From: Desmonostoc muscorum FACHB-395
GTDB taxonomy: Bacteria > Cyanobacteriota > Cyanobacteriia > Cyanobacteriales > Nostocaceae
Assembly: GCF_014698035.1 (NCBI RefSeq)
Contig: NZ_JACJSF010000013.1
Location: 62,001-126,000 of the forward strand
Direction of reading: 5' to 3'
Length of the DNA: 64,000 nt
Under the pieces are notes generated by a model that was given only the letters and a program-made list of their open reading frames with translations, ran no database searches and was not told the DNA's origin. This document shows positions 44,106-53,131 of this stretch, piece after piece. Both the position numbers and the translations under genes were made by a program. The first letter of the stretch is position 1. Each line of letters starts with the position of its first letter.

Positions 44106-45773
44106 GTGAAATTTGCGATGACCGTAAATCTTAAGTCTTTAGAGAATCCAACTTATATAGCGGCCGATTCCAAAACCGCTTCTAATACTAAGAGAAGCAG
44201 CTACGTTCCCTCGAACCATCGACGCATTCTTTGCATCTTTCCTAAATACAGCCGCTCTTTTGGTACTTTTCATTACGCCTATCCATTGATGGGTAATGTT
44301 CGGGCTTTTATGCCACCCCAAGGTATTTTAATTGTGGCTGCCTATTTACCTCAAAAATGGGAAGTGCGGTTTATTGATGAGAATGTCAAATCAGCAACCA
44401 GGGCTGATTACCAATGGGCTGATGTGGTAATTGTGAGTGGAATGCATATCCAAAAACCACAGATTAATCAAATTAATGAACTTGCCCATCGAGCCGGGAA
44501 AATCACAGTGGTGGGTGGCCCTTCGGTATCTGGGTGTCCAGAATATTATCCTGAATTTGACATTTTACATTTGGGTGAGTTGGGAGATGCTAGCGATCGC
44601 ATGATCGAGTATCTAGACCAAAACTTAGAACGTCCTCAAAGGCAAATCCGCTTTGAAACGAAGGAACGTTTGCCTTTAACAGAGTTTCCAACTCCAGCTT
44701 ATCATTTGCTGGATATCGATGATTATTTTCTGGCAAATGTGCAGTTTTCTAGTGGTTGCCCTTATCGCTGCGAGTTTTGTGATATTCCAGAACTCTATGG
44801 CAACAGTCCCCGGATGAAAACACCAGAGCAAGTGGTTGCCGAGCTAGATGCAATGCGACAATCTGGCAATTTGGGGGCAGTGTATTTTGTCGATGATAAC
44901 TTTGTTGGCGATCGCCGAGCTGCCATGAAGTTACTTCCTCACCTCATTGACTGGCAAAAACGCAATGGCTACCCCATCCAGTTTGCCTGTGAAGCAACTC
45001 TCAACCTAGCCCAAACTCCAAAACTGCTGGAGATGATGCGCGAAGCCTATTTCTGCACGATCTTTTGCGGTATCGAAACACCTGAGCCAGATGCTCTCCA
45101 TGCTATTTCTAAAGATCAAAATCTGAGTATGCCAATTTTAAAAGCAATTCAGGTTTTAAATAGCTATGGCATGGAAGTAGTATCAGGAATCATCATCGGG
45201 TTAGATACAGATACACCAGAAACAGCAGACCGAATTATTGAATTTATTCGGGCATCTCAAATTCCTATGTTGACAATTAATCTACTTCATGCTTTGCCTA
45301 GAACTCCGTTATGGCGGAGATTAGAAGCAGAAGGACGGCTCGTATTTGATGAAAGCCGGGAATCAAATGTTGAGTTTTTGATGCCCTACGAGCAAGTTGT
45401 CGAGATGTGGCGGCGCTGTATTACAACTGCTTATGAGCCGGAATTTTTATATGAGCGGTTTGCTTACAATATGGAACACACCTATCCAAATCGCATCGAA
45501 GTACCTAACAGTCCTGCTCGCACTTCTGGGGCTAATATCCGTAAAGGTTTAACTTATTTAACTAATATTTTGCTGCGGATAGGCTTATTTAGTAACTATC
45601 GTCAGACTTTCTGGAAAATGGCCAAGCCAGCACTGAAAGCAGGTGATATTGAAAACCTGATTCACGTCGGACTTGTGGGACATCATTTGATTAAGTTTGC
45701 ACAAGATTGTTCCAAAAACGAAGAATCGGCTTCGTTTTATTCACAAAAAATCCTCACAAAAGTTCGTAGCTAA
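44106..45773 (+). CDS. hpnP: B12-binding radical SAM protein, probable hopanoid C-2 methylase
   Basis: A 555-residue protein with an N-terminal cobalamin-binding domain and a radical SAM domain with Cys218, Cys222, Cys225 (SSGCPYRCEFCDIPELYG). A C-terminal DUF4070-type region follows. Characteristic segments are RAFMPPQGILIVAAYLP, VSGMHIQKPQINQI, VYFVDDNFVGDRRAAMKLLP, FCGIETPEPDALHAISKDQN and LINLLHALPRTPLW-like MLTINLLHALPRTPLW. From memory these agree closely with HpnP, the enzyme that methylates hopanoids at C-2. The start is GTG at 44106 or ATG at 44118. No other hopanoid gene is nearby. Confidence 0.78.
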   Translation: MKFAMTVNLKSLENPTYIAADSKTASNTKRSSYVPSNHRRILCIFPKYSRSFGTFHYAYPLMGNVRAFMPPQGILIVAAYLPQKWEVRFIDENVKSATRADYQWADVVIVSGMHIQKPQINQINELAHRAGKITVVGGPSVSGCPEYYPEFDILHLGELGDASDRMIEYLDQNLERPQRQIRFETKERLPLTEFPTPAYHLLDIDDYFLANVQFSSGCPYRCEFCDIPELYGNSPRMKTPEQVVAELDAMRQSGNLGAVYFVDDNFVGDRRAAMKLLPHLIDWQKRNGYPIQFACEATLNLAQTPKLLEMMREAYFCTIFCGIETPEPDALHAISKDQNLSMPILKAIQVLNSYGMEVVSGIIIGLDTDTPETADRIIEFIRASQIPMLTINLLHALPRTPLWRRLEAEGRLVFDESRESNVEFLMPYEQVVEMWRRCITTAYEPEFLYERFAYNMEHTYPNRIEVPNSPARTSGANIRKGLTYLTNILLRIGLFSNYRQTFWKMAKPALKAGDIENLIHVGLVGHHLIKFAQDCSKNEESASFYSQKILTKVRS

Positions 45774-45844
45774 CTCTCCAAACAAGGAACATCACATTAG
45801 TTATTCCCAGTCATAGGCTGGGAATAAGATAACTCTCCACTTTT

Positions 45845-45955
45845 TTAGTTTAAGACCCCCACCAAATACTTGATTTAGTGGTGCAACAATTCAGTGGCGG
45901 GTCTGAATCCCCCACTGATTCATTCTGACTCCTGAATTCTGAATTCTTCTTCAAT
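45845..45955. repeat. partial copy of the 14-kb inverted-repeat element
   Basis: AAGACCCCCACCAAATACTT, then GGCGGGTCTGAATCCCCCAC, then ATTCTGACTCCTGAATTCTG correspond in reverse orientation to the left half of the element at 14159-14475. The region overlaps the 3' end zone of the cupin gene. Confidence 0.65.
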
Positions 45956-46411
45956 TTAACAGGGCATCAAAGTATTGAATCTCCCCAGTACAGCCATATC
46001 TTCTGCATCTAACTCCGTCGGAATGCCACTGCGAATCAATTCCGAAAAGTCTTCATTGGGAACCATCACAGTCAACGTATACAAGCGAGTAGAACCAGTA
46101 TTTTTAATCAAATGAGTCCCAGTGGGAGGAACTAATAAACTATCTCCAGCCTTGATCGTGGCACTCTTGCCGTCACACATAGCGATCGCTTCCCCTTTGA
46201 GGACAAAAAACATTTCCACCGCCCACTGATGGCGGTTTGGCGGTGTTTGTCCACCGATATCAAAAATTTCTATACAGCAAGTCAAAGAAGTATTAGCATT
46301 TGTCGAATCGAAGATAATTGCTAATCGATTAGAGTCATTAGGACTAATGCGATATACTTGGTAATCTTTGGGAGATTTGATAACCGGAATTACACAACGA
46401 GTAGCGTACAT
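45956..46411 (-). CDS. cupin-domain protein
   Basis: A 151-residue single cupin with the metal site PNRHQWAVEMFFVLKGEA (cupin 1, though spaced as H-x7-E) and GDSLLVPPTGTHLIKN (cupin 2). Function unknown; such proteins often sit beside nucleobase or small-molecule catabolic genes, as here, where it is 272 bases from the cysteine hydrolase gene on the same strand. Confidence 0.8.
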   Translation of the reverse strand: MYATRCVIPVIKSPKDYQVYRISPNDSNRLAIIFDSTNANTSLTCCIEIFDIGGQTPPNRHQWAVEMFFVLKGEAIAMCDGKSATIKAGDSLLVPPTGTHLIKNTGSTRLYTLTVMVPNEDFSELIRSGIPTELDAEDMAVLGRFNTLMPC

Positions 46412-46683
46412 TTATTTATCCCCTCTAAAGTTATTGATGGGTATGAAAATTCCTAAAATCCAAGTCTTGAATATTAAGTTGTGAGTTGTCAGGAATGATG
46501 CAAACAATAGCCACAAAGAAAGATTTTCAGGTAGGGACAATTCATTAATTAATTGCCCCTACCGCGTGGGTTATGCGTAAGTTCTAAGTTGTATAAATGA
46601 AAAAATCACTAATTGTTAAACACTAAATACTCCTCATTCAACCAATTTTGAATTTTGGATTGAAGGAAAAATCTAAAATCTAA

Positions 46684-47463
46684 TCACTCCTCATTCTTTT
46701 GCAGCGCTGTTAAAATCTCTTGGGAGTCAGTGACAAAACCGAAGCATTGTTTAACATTGTACAACGTTGCTAGCCAACAATATTCAGGCGAAGTCGTAGC
46801 GCTACAATCTTTAACTAACACACAGTCATATCCTAAGAAATTGGCATCACATAAGGTAGCTAGCACGCATTGATCGGCATTAACACCAGCAAAAAATAAT
46901 GTTGTGCTTCCCAGATTCCGCAAGATACTATCTAATGGGGTATCCCAAAACCCACTCATGCGATATTTGTCCACACGAATATCTTCAGGAAGCTGTTCTA
47001 GTTCGTCTACTACTGCCGCGGCCCAACTACCCGCCATTAGGACTCTTGCACCATTGCTTGGTAGTGGATCGCCTAATCCCACACCTGCCCCTGTGGGGTT
47101 ATAGACATGACGCGAACCAGCACTAATATTGAGTAAGTCAGGGCGATTCCCCCAATTTATCCAAATGACTGGAACACCCGCGTCACGAAGTTCTGGAAGT
47201 AAGTTATTCAAAGGTTTAATAGGCTGACGTGCTGGAGTTACATCCACGCCAATATGCGCTAACCAGCCATCAGGGTGACAGAAGTCGTTTTGCATATCAA
47301 TGACGAGGATAGCGGCTTTTGCCAAATCCAAACGCAGGGTTTTAGTTTCTGTTGATAAAATAACGGGTTGTGGGGGTTTTTGAGGACGAGTGATATCTGC
47401 GATCGCATCATTCACTGTCCACGCATTTGGTGAGACTCCCAATGTCCGAAAAGGCAAATTCAT
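46684..47463 (-). CDS. cysteine hydrolase of the isochorismatase family
   Basis: A 259-residue enzyme with an N-terminal extension of 50 residues before the core. Catalytic Asp56 is in LVIDMQNDF, and the nucleophile Cys is in GVNADQCVLATLCD. The family includes nicotinamidase, ureidoacrylate and N-carbamoylsarcosine amidohydrolases; the position beside an amidohydrolase and a nucleoside transporter suggests nucleobase (pyrimidine or purine) catabolism. It is divergent from the amidohydrolase gene, 81 bases apart. Confidence 0.85.
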   Translation of the reverse strand: MNLPFRTLGVSPNAWTVNDAIADITRPQKPPQPVILSTETKTLRLDLAKAAILVIDMQNDFCHPDGWLAHIGVDVTPARQPIKPLNNLLPELRDAGVPVIWINWGNRPDLLNISAGSRHVYNPTGAGVGLGDPLPSNGARVLMAGSWAAAVVDELEQLPEDIRVDKYRMSGFWDTPLDSILRNLGSTTLFFAGVNADQCVLATLCDANFLGYDCVLVKDCSATTSPEYCWLATLYNVKQCFGFVTDSQEILTALQKNEE

Positions 47464-47544
47464 AAAATTGCAATACCCTACACCATTTTCTATCTTGTAA
47501 CTTGAAATTCAGTTGAAAATACAATTACTTAATCAAGGTTAAAT

Positions 47545-48966
47545 ATGGTAAATTTCACTATTCAGAATGTTTTAATTGCCGCCAGTGATGATTATGCAAC
47601 GGTAGATGTACAGATTGTAGATGGGGCAATAGCTGCAATTGCCCCCAATCTACCAGTAATCGGCACTGTCATAGATGGCAAAAATAAACTGCTGCTACCT
47701 GGTTTTTTCAACGCTCACACCCACTCATCAGAGATGTGGCAACGGGGAATCATGTCAGTTTTGCCTTTAGAATTATGGTTGGCGGAACTGTATGATTTTG
47801 CCCCCCTCGACACTGAACAGGTTTATCTCAGCGCCTTGGGTACTGCGGTAGAAACCTTGCTTTCTGGCGGTACGAGTGTAGTAGATCACCTAGTGTTAAT
47901 TCCCGGACTTGAGTTAGAAACGATCGCCACTGCAACCCGCGCTTACAGAGAAGTTGGGATTCGCGCCTTTATCGCCCCCTTAATTCAAGATGAATCCCTT
48001 AGTGCAGGGCTTCCATCTGGAGAATCAGCAAGAACTCATGAACCTTATCATCGTTCAACTGCGGCAACATTGGAAATTATCGAAGAGGCGGTGAGACAGT
48101 TTCATCGTCCAGATGAAGGTGTAAATATTTTGGTCGCACCAACGGGAATACAATTGTGTACTGATGCTTTATTTACAGGATGTATCGAGTTAAGCGATCG
48201 CTATAATCTTTGTCGTCACTCCCATTTACTCGAAACTAGGGCACAGGAAAAACTTGCTCAAGAAAAGTACGGTTGTACTGCCGTGGAACATTTGAAAAGA
48301 ATCGGGTTTTTGAGCGATGCCTGCGGCGGGCTACGCCAACGCACAACTCTAGCTCATTGCGTCTGGTTAAATGATGCTGATATCGCCATCCTCGCCGAAA
48401 CTCAATCTACAGTTGTTCATAATCCTTTAAGTAATTTACGTTTAGGTAGTGGCATCGCCCCTATTTTAAAATATCGCCAAGCTGGAGTAAATGTAACTTT
48501 TGGTTGCGATGGTGCTTCAAGTAATGACTCTCAAGATTTGCTAGAAGCCATTAAAATGGGTTCTATTTTACATAATATTACAGACTCAGATTATCAACAC
48601 TGGATTACACCCCGGCAAGCAGTAGAGATGGCATCTTTAGGAGGTGCAAAGGGACTGAATTTGGCAGACAAACTCGGTTCCCTTACTGTAGGAAAACAAG
48701 CAGATTTAGTACTTTATGACCTCACCAATTTATCATTGCTCCCGCGTACAGACCCCATTGGTTTATTGGTTTTAGGCCGTCCTACCAATGTTGTTAATAG
48801 TGCTTGGGTGAATGGCAAGCAAATTGTTGCTGATGGTAAAATTACCACAATTAACGTTGATGAATTGCGGCAAGAATTATTTAATCGCAGTCAATGGGAG
48901 ACAAAGCGCAAGTCTGAAACCGTCGCGCAAATTGAAGCACATTATCGCACGGTTATGGGGTTATGA
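47545..48966 (+). CDS. amidohydrolase, deaminase/chlorohydrolase (TrzN/SsnA/8-oxoguanine deaminase) type
   Basis: A 473-residue metal-dependent hydrolase. Metal ligands His58 and His60 are in NAHTHSSEM, a third His is in HSHLLETRAQ, the fourth is in TTLAHCVW and the Asp is in FGCDGASSNDSQDLLEA. Members deaminate guanine, S-adenosylhomocysteine or related bases. AAGG is seven bases before the ATG. Oddity: residues 257-266 (SDACGGLRQR), between KRIGFL and TTLAHC, are encoded by a dispersed DNA repeat (48314-48342). Confidence 0.85.
   Translation: MVNFTIQNVLIAASDDYATVDVQIVDGAIAAIAPNLPVIGTVIDGKNKLLLPGFFNAHTHSSEMWQRGIMSVLPLELWLAELYDFAPLDTEQVYLSALGTAVETLLSGGTSVVDHLVLIPGLELETIATATRAYREVGIRAFIAPLIQDESLSAGLPSGESARTHEPYHRSTAATLEIIEEAVRQFHRPDEGVNILVAPTGIQLCTDALFTGCIELSDRYNLCRHSHLLETRAQEKLAQEKYGCTAVEHLKRIGFLSDACGGLRQRTTLAHCVWLNDADIAILAETQSTVVHNPLSNLRLGSGIAPILKYRQAGVNVTFGCDGASSNDSQDLLEAIKMGSILHNITDSDYQHWITPRQAVEMASLGGAKGLNLADKLGSLTVGKQADLVLYDLTNLSLLPRTDPIGLLVLGRPTNVVNSAWVNGKQIVADGKITTINVDELRQELFNRSQWETKRKSETVAQIEAHYRTVMGL
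48314..48342. repeat. dispersed repeat inside the amidohydrolase gene
   Basis: GCGATGCCTGCGGCGGGCTA followed by CGCCAACGC matches the repeat at 16859-16891 (reverse orientation) and a variant at 57318-57352. It interrupts the coding sequence without breaking the frame. Confidence 0.75.
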
Positions 48967-49088
48967 AACACAAATAAATACGGTTTTGTAACAAGATATG
49001 AATTTGCGATCGCTAATTTCTTGTTTACAGCATCAAAACTCTAGTCATTAAACATCTCCAGAAATTAATTATGCGTTGCCTGAAACCC

Positions 49089-49121
49089 TTGTAGAGACGT
49101 TGCAATGCAACGTCTCTACGT
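49089..49121. repeat. GTAGAGACG palindrome before the transporter gene
   Basis: TTGTAGAGACGTTGCAATGC reads into its own reverse complement, ending GTCTCTAC. It lies about 100 bases upstream of the transporter gene start and could form a hairpin in its leader. Confidence 0.7.
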
Positions 49122-49224
49122 TCTTTTTCGGAGATGTCTATTGACTACAAAGCCACAAAACAAGGCAGATTTTTGTGTATGCTTTGTGTCCAAGTGCCTT
49201 AGCGATACTTTTTTGGGAGTAAAT

Positions 49225-50433
49225 ATGGAACGCGCCATCTCTGCGTTAGGAATCTTAGTTTTTATCGGTATATCCTACGGTTTTTCGGTTAATCGTCAAG
49301 CGGTGCGTTGGCGCATAGTGGCATGGGGTTTGGGATTAGAATTTGCATTGGCGCTGGTGATTCTTAAAACTCCTTGGGGTTTGACTGTGTTTAAATTTCT
49401 GGGAGATTTTGTCAGCAAATTTTTAGCATTTTCTGATGTTGGTGCCAAATTTGTCTTTGGAGAAAATTTTAAGGATCATTTCTTTGCCTTCCAAGTGCTG
49501 CCGACAATTATCTTTTTCTCTGCCTTTATCAGTGTCTTATATTACTACGGCATTTTACAGCGAGTGGTAAATGTGATGGCGTGGGTAATGATGAAGACGT
49601 TGAAAACATCGGGTTCTGAATCTTTATCCTGTGCGGGTAACATCTTTTTAGGGCCAACAGAGTCAGCACTGATGGTTAAACCCTATATAGCAAAGATGAC
49701 GCAATCAGAACTTCATGCCGTGATGACGGGTGGTTTTGCCACAATTGCAGGTGGAGTACTAGGGGCATATCTTTCTTTTGGGATACCAGCAGAACACCTA
49801 ATTGCTGCTTTTTTTATGACTGCTCCCACATCATTGGTAGTATCAAAATTGCTGTATCCAGAAACAGAAGTATCAGAGACACTTGGTGAAGTAAAGGCAG
49901 ATGTAAAAACCAATTATGTAAATGCAATTGATGCTGCTACAGCTGGAGCAATTGACGGCGTGAAGCTAGCGGTTAATGTTGGGGTAATAATTATCGCCTT
50001 TTTAGGATTATTGGCTGCTTTAAATGCACTGCTGGGATGGTTGGGCGCATTTGTGAGTTTACCGCAACTGTCATTACAGTTGATTTTGTCTATTTTTATG
50101 GCTCCCGTAGCATGGTTAATGGGCGTACCTTGGGCTGATTGTCAGCAAGTGGGGGCTTTGTTGGGTACAAAGACAATTCTCAATGAGTTTATTGCTTTTT
50201 TGGATTTGAAGGCACTAATTGAAAGTGGTAAAATTTCCCAACGTGCAGTAATTATTGCGACTTACGCCTTATGTAACTTTGCAAATATAGGTTCAATTGG
50301 CATTACTATTGGCGGCATTACTGGGATAGCACCTAATCGCCAGCATGATTTAGCTCGTATGGGTGTAAGATCAATGATTGGCGGATCATTGGCGGGTTTT
50401 ATCACCGCTTGCATTGCTGGGATGCTGATTTGA
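49225..50433 (+). CDS. concentrative nucleoside transporter (NupC family)
   Basis: A 402-residue inner-membrane cation/nucleoside symporter. The family signatures are VVNVMAWVMMKTLKTSGSES, NIFLGPTESALMVKPYIAKM, GGFATIAGGVLGAY, and GTKTILNEFIAFL and TYALCNFANIGSIGI towards the C-terminus. The start at 49225 (MERAISALGIL) has GGGAG upstream; an open frame reaches 49105 but adds a non-homologous extension containing repeat sequence. It follows the amidohydrolase on the same strand, supporting nucleoside salvage. Confidence 0.92.
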   Translation: MERAISALGILVFIGISYGFSVNRQAVRWRIVAWGLGLEFALALVILKTPWGLTVFKFLGDFVSKFLAFSDVGAKFVFGENFKDHFFAFQVLPTIIFFSAFISVLYYYGILQRVVNVMAWVMMKTLKTSGSESLSCAGNIFLGPTESALMVKPYIAKMTQSELHAVMTGGFATIAGGVLGAYLSFGIPAEHLIAAFFMTAPTSLVVSKLLYPETEVSETLGEVKADVKTNYVNAIDAATAGAIDGVKLAVNVGVIIIAFLGLLAALNALLGWLGAFVSLPQLSLQLILSIFMAPVAWLMGVPWADCQQVGALLGTKTILNEFIAFLDLKALIESGKISQRAVIIATYALCNFANIGSIGITIGGITGIAPNRQHDLARMGVRSMIGGSLAGFITACIAGMLI

Positions 50434-50453
50434 AGAAGAAATTAGGAGTAAGA

Positions 50454-50978
50454 CTAAAATCGCTCCAAACTAGTTTTAGCACCCCGCCACCCGTGGAAAA
50501 TAGGCATAGTAAACAATCCCCACGCTAAACCCGTAATCAACCCAAAAGGTGTAACTAGATAATTATTAAAACTCCACAAACCGAAAATTTGTGCTGCCAA
50601 TTCTAAAGGATAAGCCATCATCAGCACACTGGCGATCGCCATACCACTCCATCCATACTGACTTAACCAGTAAAATCCTTTACCACCAGTTACCCCATAC
50701 AGCAGGCGAGTAATCAGCAAACCCGTGACAGTGCCGTAACAGCGCATACACACAGCCATAATATATGGTGGTGCCAAATCTAACCCCATAGTTGGTTGCG
50801 GACACACATGATTACCCATGAAATAAATGATGTCCGCAATCCCAGGAAGCAAAGACACTCCAGACGCAGCCAGAAAGGGAGCAATTGGCGGGCCAAAAAC
50901 CATCCCTACTAACAAGAAATCAGCAATCAAACTTACCCAATTAACCTGCAACTCCTCATTAAAAGCTACTCTTGCCAT
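50454..50978 (-). CDS. DUF2085-type membrane protein
   Basis: A 174-residue protein with about four membrane segments and the family motif HVCPQPTMGLDLAPPYIMAVCMRCYGT, with three cysteines (C, then CxRC). The function of the family is unknown. It ends 21 bases from the convergent transporter stop codon. It is 41 bases downstream of agrE on the same strand, so the two may share a transcript. Confidence 0.8.
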   Translation of the reverse strand: MARVAFNEELQVNWVSLIADFLLVGMVFGPPIAPFLAASGVSLLPGIADIIYFMGNHVCPQPTMGLDLAPPYIMAVCMRCYGTVTGLLITRLLYGVTGGKGFYWLSQYGWSGMAIASVLMMAYPLELAAQIFGLWSFNNYLVTPFGLITGLAWGLFTMPIFHGWRGAKTSLERF

Positions 50979-51019
50979 TTCCCTTTCTCTGCGTCCTCTG
51001 CGCCTCTGCGGTTCGTCTC

Positions 51020-53131
51020 TTAACCTACCTTATTTACATAAGGACTTGTCAACTTATCCAACTGCTGAATCAACAGACTCAGGAACAATCCCACATCCGT
51101 CACCACACCCACTGATTCTACAGAACCGCGATCGCTTAACTTAGTCACCACAGCTGGATTAATATCCACACACACCATCTTCACCCCCGCCGGAGTCATA
51201 TTTCCCACGCCAATGGAGTGCAGCATTGATGACAGCATCAAAATCATTTCCGCACCTTCTAGGTGTTTAGCATATTCCTCCTGTGCCTGAATCAAATCCA
51301 TTTGGGTATCAGGTAAAGGCCCATCATCCCGAATCGATCCCGCAAGCACAAAAGGTACATTATTGTGGACGCACTCATACATCACGCCACTCTTAATTGC
51401 CCCCGCCTGCACAGCTTTGGAAATGCTGCCATAACGACGGATACTATTAATTACCTTCAGGTGATGGCGGTGTCCACCACGAACGGCGATACCCCGCTTC
51501 ATGTCCACACCCAAGGAAGTGCCCATGATATTTTGCTCGATGTCGTGAACTGCGATCGCATTTCCACCCAGCAGCGCTTGTACGTATCCTTCCCGAACCA
51601 GTTGGGCCAAGTGTTCGCCGCCACCAGTGTGAATCACCACGGGCCCAGCCGTGACAACTACCTTACCACCAGCATCGCGGATTTTACGTAATTCCCAAGC
51701 TACTTGTTCAACTACCAATTCCACGCGCCGTTCGCTGGAAACGCCCGCCGACATGAAGCTGAATTCTTGGGTACTGCGTTGTTCGCGCGATTCCGTTTTG
51801 CGAATAGTACGGATACCTAGTACATCTACAATTACTCGTTCGCCAACTTCTAAATCTCGTAGTATTTTACACCTAGCTACGAAGCCAGAGGGGGTTTGAG
51901 TAATTGCGATCGCGCCATCCATGCGCTGATTTTCTACCTTGATCCACTGCCCATTAATTCGGACTTCGGTAGGATAAATTGTACTGACGTAGAAATCATC
52001 AGGCGCTACACCATCTTGGATTACAGGTTCCAAGATCGCGTCTCGCTCATCATGGGGTAAATCTACTGCACCTAAATCAATCAATAGAGAGATGATTTCT
52101 TCCATCACCTCATGAGATGGTGCTGATACCTTCACTTCGGCGGCGGAGGTACTTTGCCGTTGTTCTCCCAAGTTGAAATTCAGAACTTGGAAACTTCCCC
52201 CGGCATCTATAATCAAATCCAAGGCGCGGTTAATTAAGCCAGCATCAAGTAAGTGTCCTTCCATACGAATGACACGGCTTTCTACCGAGACATTGGCATG
52301 AATTTCATCCCTAACTGGTTCCGTTACCCGCAAGGTTAAACATTTAGCTGCACCACCAGCTTTGAGAAATTCCGTCAGTGGTGTTTCCAGCACTTGGAAA
52401 CCCACATCTGCAAGGCGGGTTTTCAAAGCTTCACTCGCTTTGTTCATGATCACAATGCTGTCCACATTCACTGTATTACAAGCGAAGTTAACTGCATCGG
52501 CTTCAGCAATTGCGATTCGCTTTTCTGGTGCGACTCGCATTTCAATTAAGCGGTTGGAGTAAGAATCAAAAGCGCCTGGATAGTACAGCAAATAGCCATT
52601 TGCTAACGGACAAAAACAGGTATCCAGGTGATAGAAACGTTCATCTATGAGTCGCAGAGAGAGAACCTCAATATCCAGCCATTTTGCTAGATAAGGGTGA
52701 GAATCTAATTCTGAACGGAAACCGTATCCCGCCCATAACCAGCGTCCTTCTCGATCTAGCAGTGCATCTCCTGCACCTTCAAAGGGCAAATCTTTAGGTA
52801 GTTCATTGACTGTATAACCATTTTGCTCAAACCATTCTTTGAAGAAAGGTTCCTCTCCCTGACGTTCTTTATGTAAAAAGCGACTGAGTACGACATTTTC
52901 CCCCAGTACCAAACCAGCGTTGGCGGTAAAAACTAAATCAGGCCAACCTTTTTGGGGTGGTACTAAGTCTACAATGGCGTGTTGTTTAAGGATCTGGTGT
53001 AATCCCTGCCACTGTTCCACGGCGCGATCGCGCGATGATTTGTGAATATTCCCTTCCATCCAGGGGTTAATCACATAGTCTACATCGTAGTGGTCAGGAG
53101 GACACATCAAAAAGCGAATACGGGAAGTCAT
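51020..53131 (-). CDS. agrE: bifunctional arginine dihydrolase / ornithine cyclodeaminase
   Basis: A 703-residue enzyme of the cyanobacterial ArgZ/AgrE type. The N-terminal half (guanidine-modifying-enzyme fold) hydrolyses arginine to ornithine, CO2 and ammonia. Its catalytic residues are visible: His168 in FYHLDTCF and the nucleophile Cys264 in GGAAKCLTL. A central LOR/SDH-type domain (from about residue 285) and an NAD-binding C-terminal domain (VVVTAGPVVIHTGGG) convert ornithine to proline. It acts in cyanophycin and arginine nitrogen recycling. The length and Cys264 match the Anabaena enzyme as I recall it. Confidence 0.93.
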   Translation of the reverse strand: MTSRIRFLMCPPDHYDVDYVINPWMEGNIHKSSRDRAVEQWQGLHQILKQHAIVDLVPPQKGWPDLVFTANAGLVLGENVVLSRFLHKERQGEEPFFKEWFEQNGYTVNELPKDLPFEGAGDALLDREGRWLWAGYGFRSELDSHPYLAKWLDIEVLSLRLIDERFYHLDTCFCPLANGYLLYYPGAFDSYSNRLIEMRVAPEKRIAIAEADAVNFACNTVNVDSIVIMNKASEALKTRLADVGFQVLETPLTEFLKAGGAAKCLTLRVTEPVRDEIHANVSVESRVIRMEGHLLDAGLINRALDLIIDAGGSFQVLNFNLGEQRQSTSAAEVKVSAPSHEVMEEIISLLIDLGAVDLPHDERDAILEPVIQDGVAPDDFYVSTIYPTEVRINGQWIKVENQRMDGAIAITQTPSGFVARCKILRDLEVGERVIVDVLGIRTIRKTESREQRSTQEFSFMSAGVSSERRVELVVEQVAWELRKIRDAGGKVVVTAGPVVIHTGGGEHLAQLVREGYVQALLGGNAIAVHDIEQNIMGTSLGVDMKRGIAVRGGHRHHLKVINSIRRYGSISKAVQAGAIKSGVMYECVHNNVPFVLAGSIRDDGPLPDTQMDLIQAQEEYAKHLEGAEMILMLSSMLHSIGVGNMTPAGVKMVCVDINPAVVTKLSDRGSVESVGVVTDVGLFLSLLIQQLDKLTSPYVNKVG

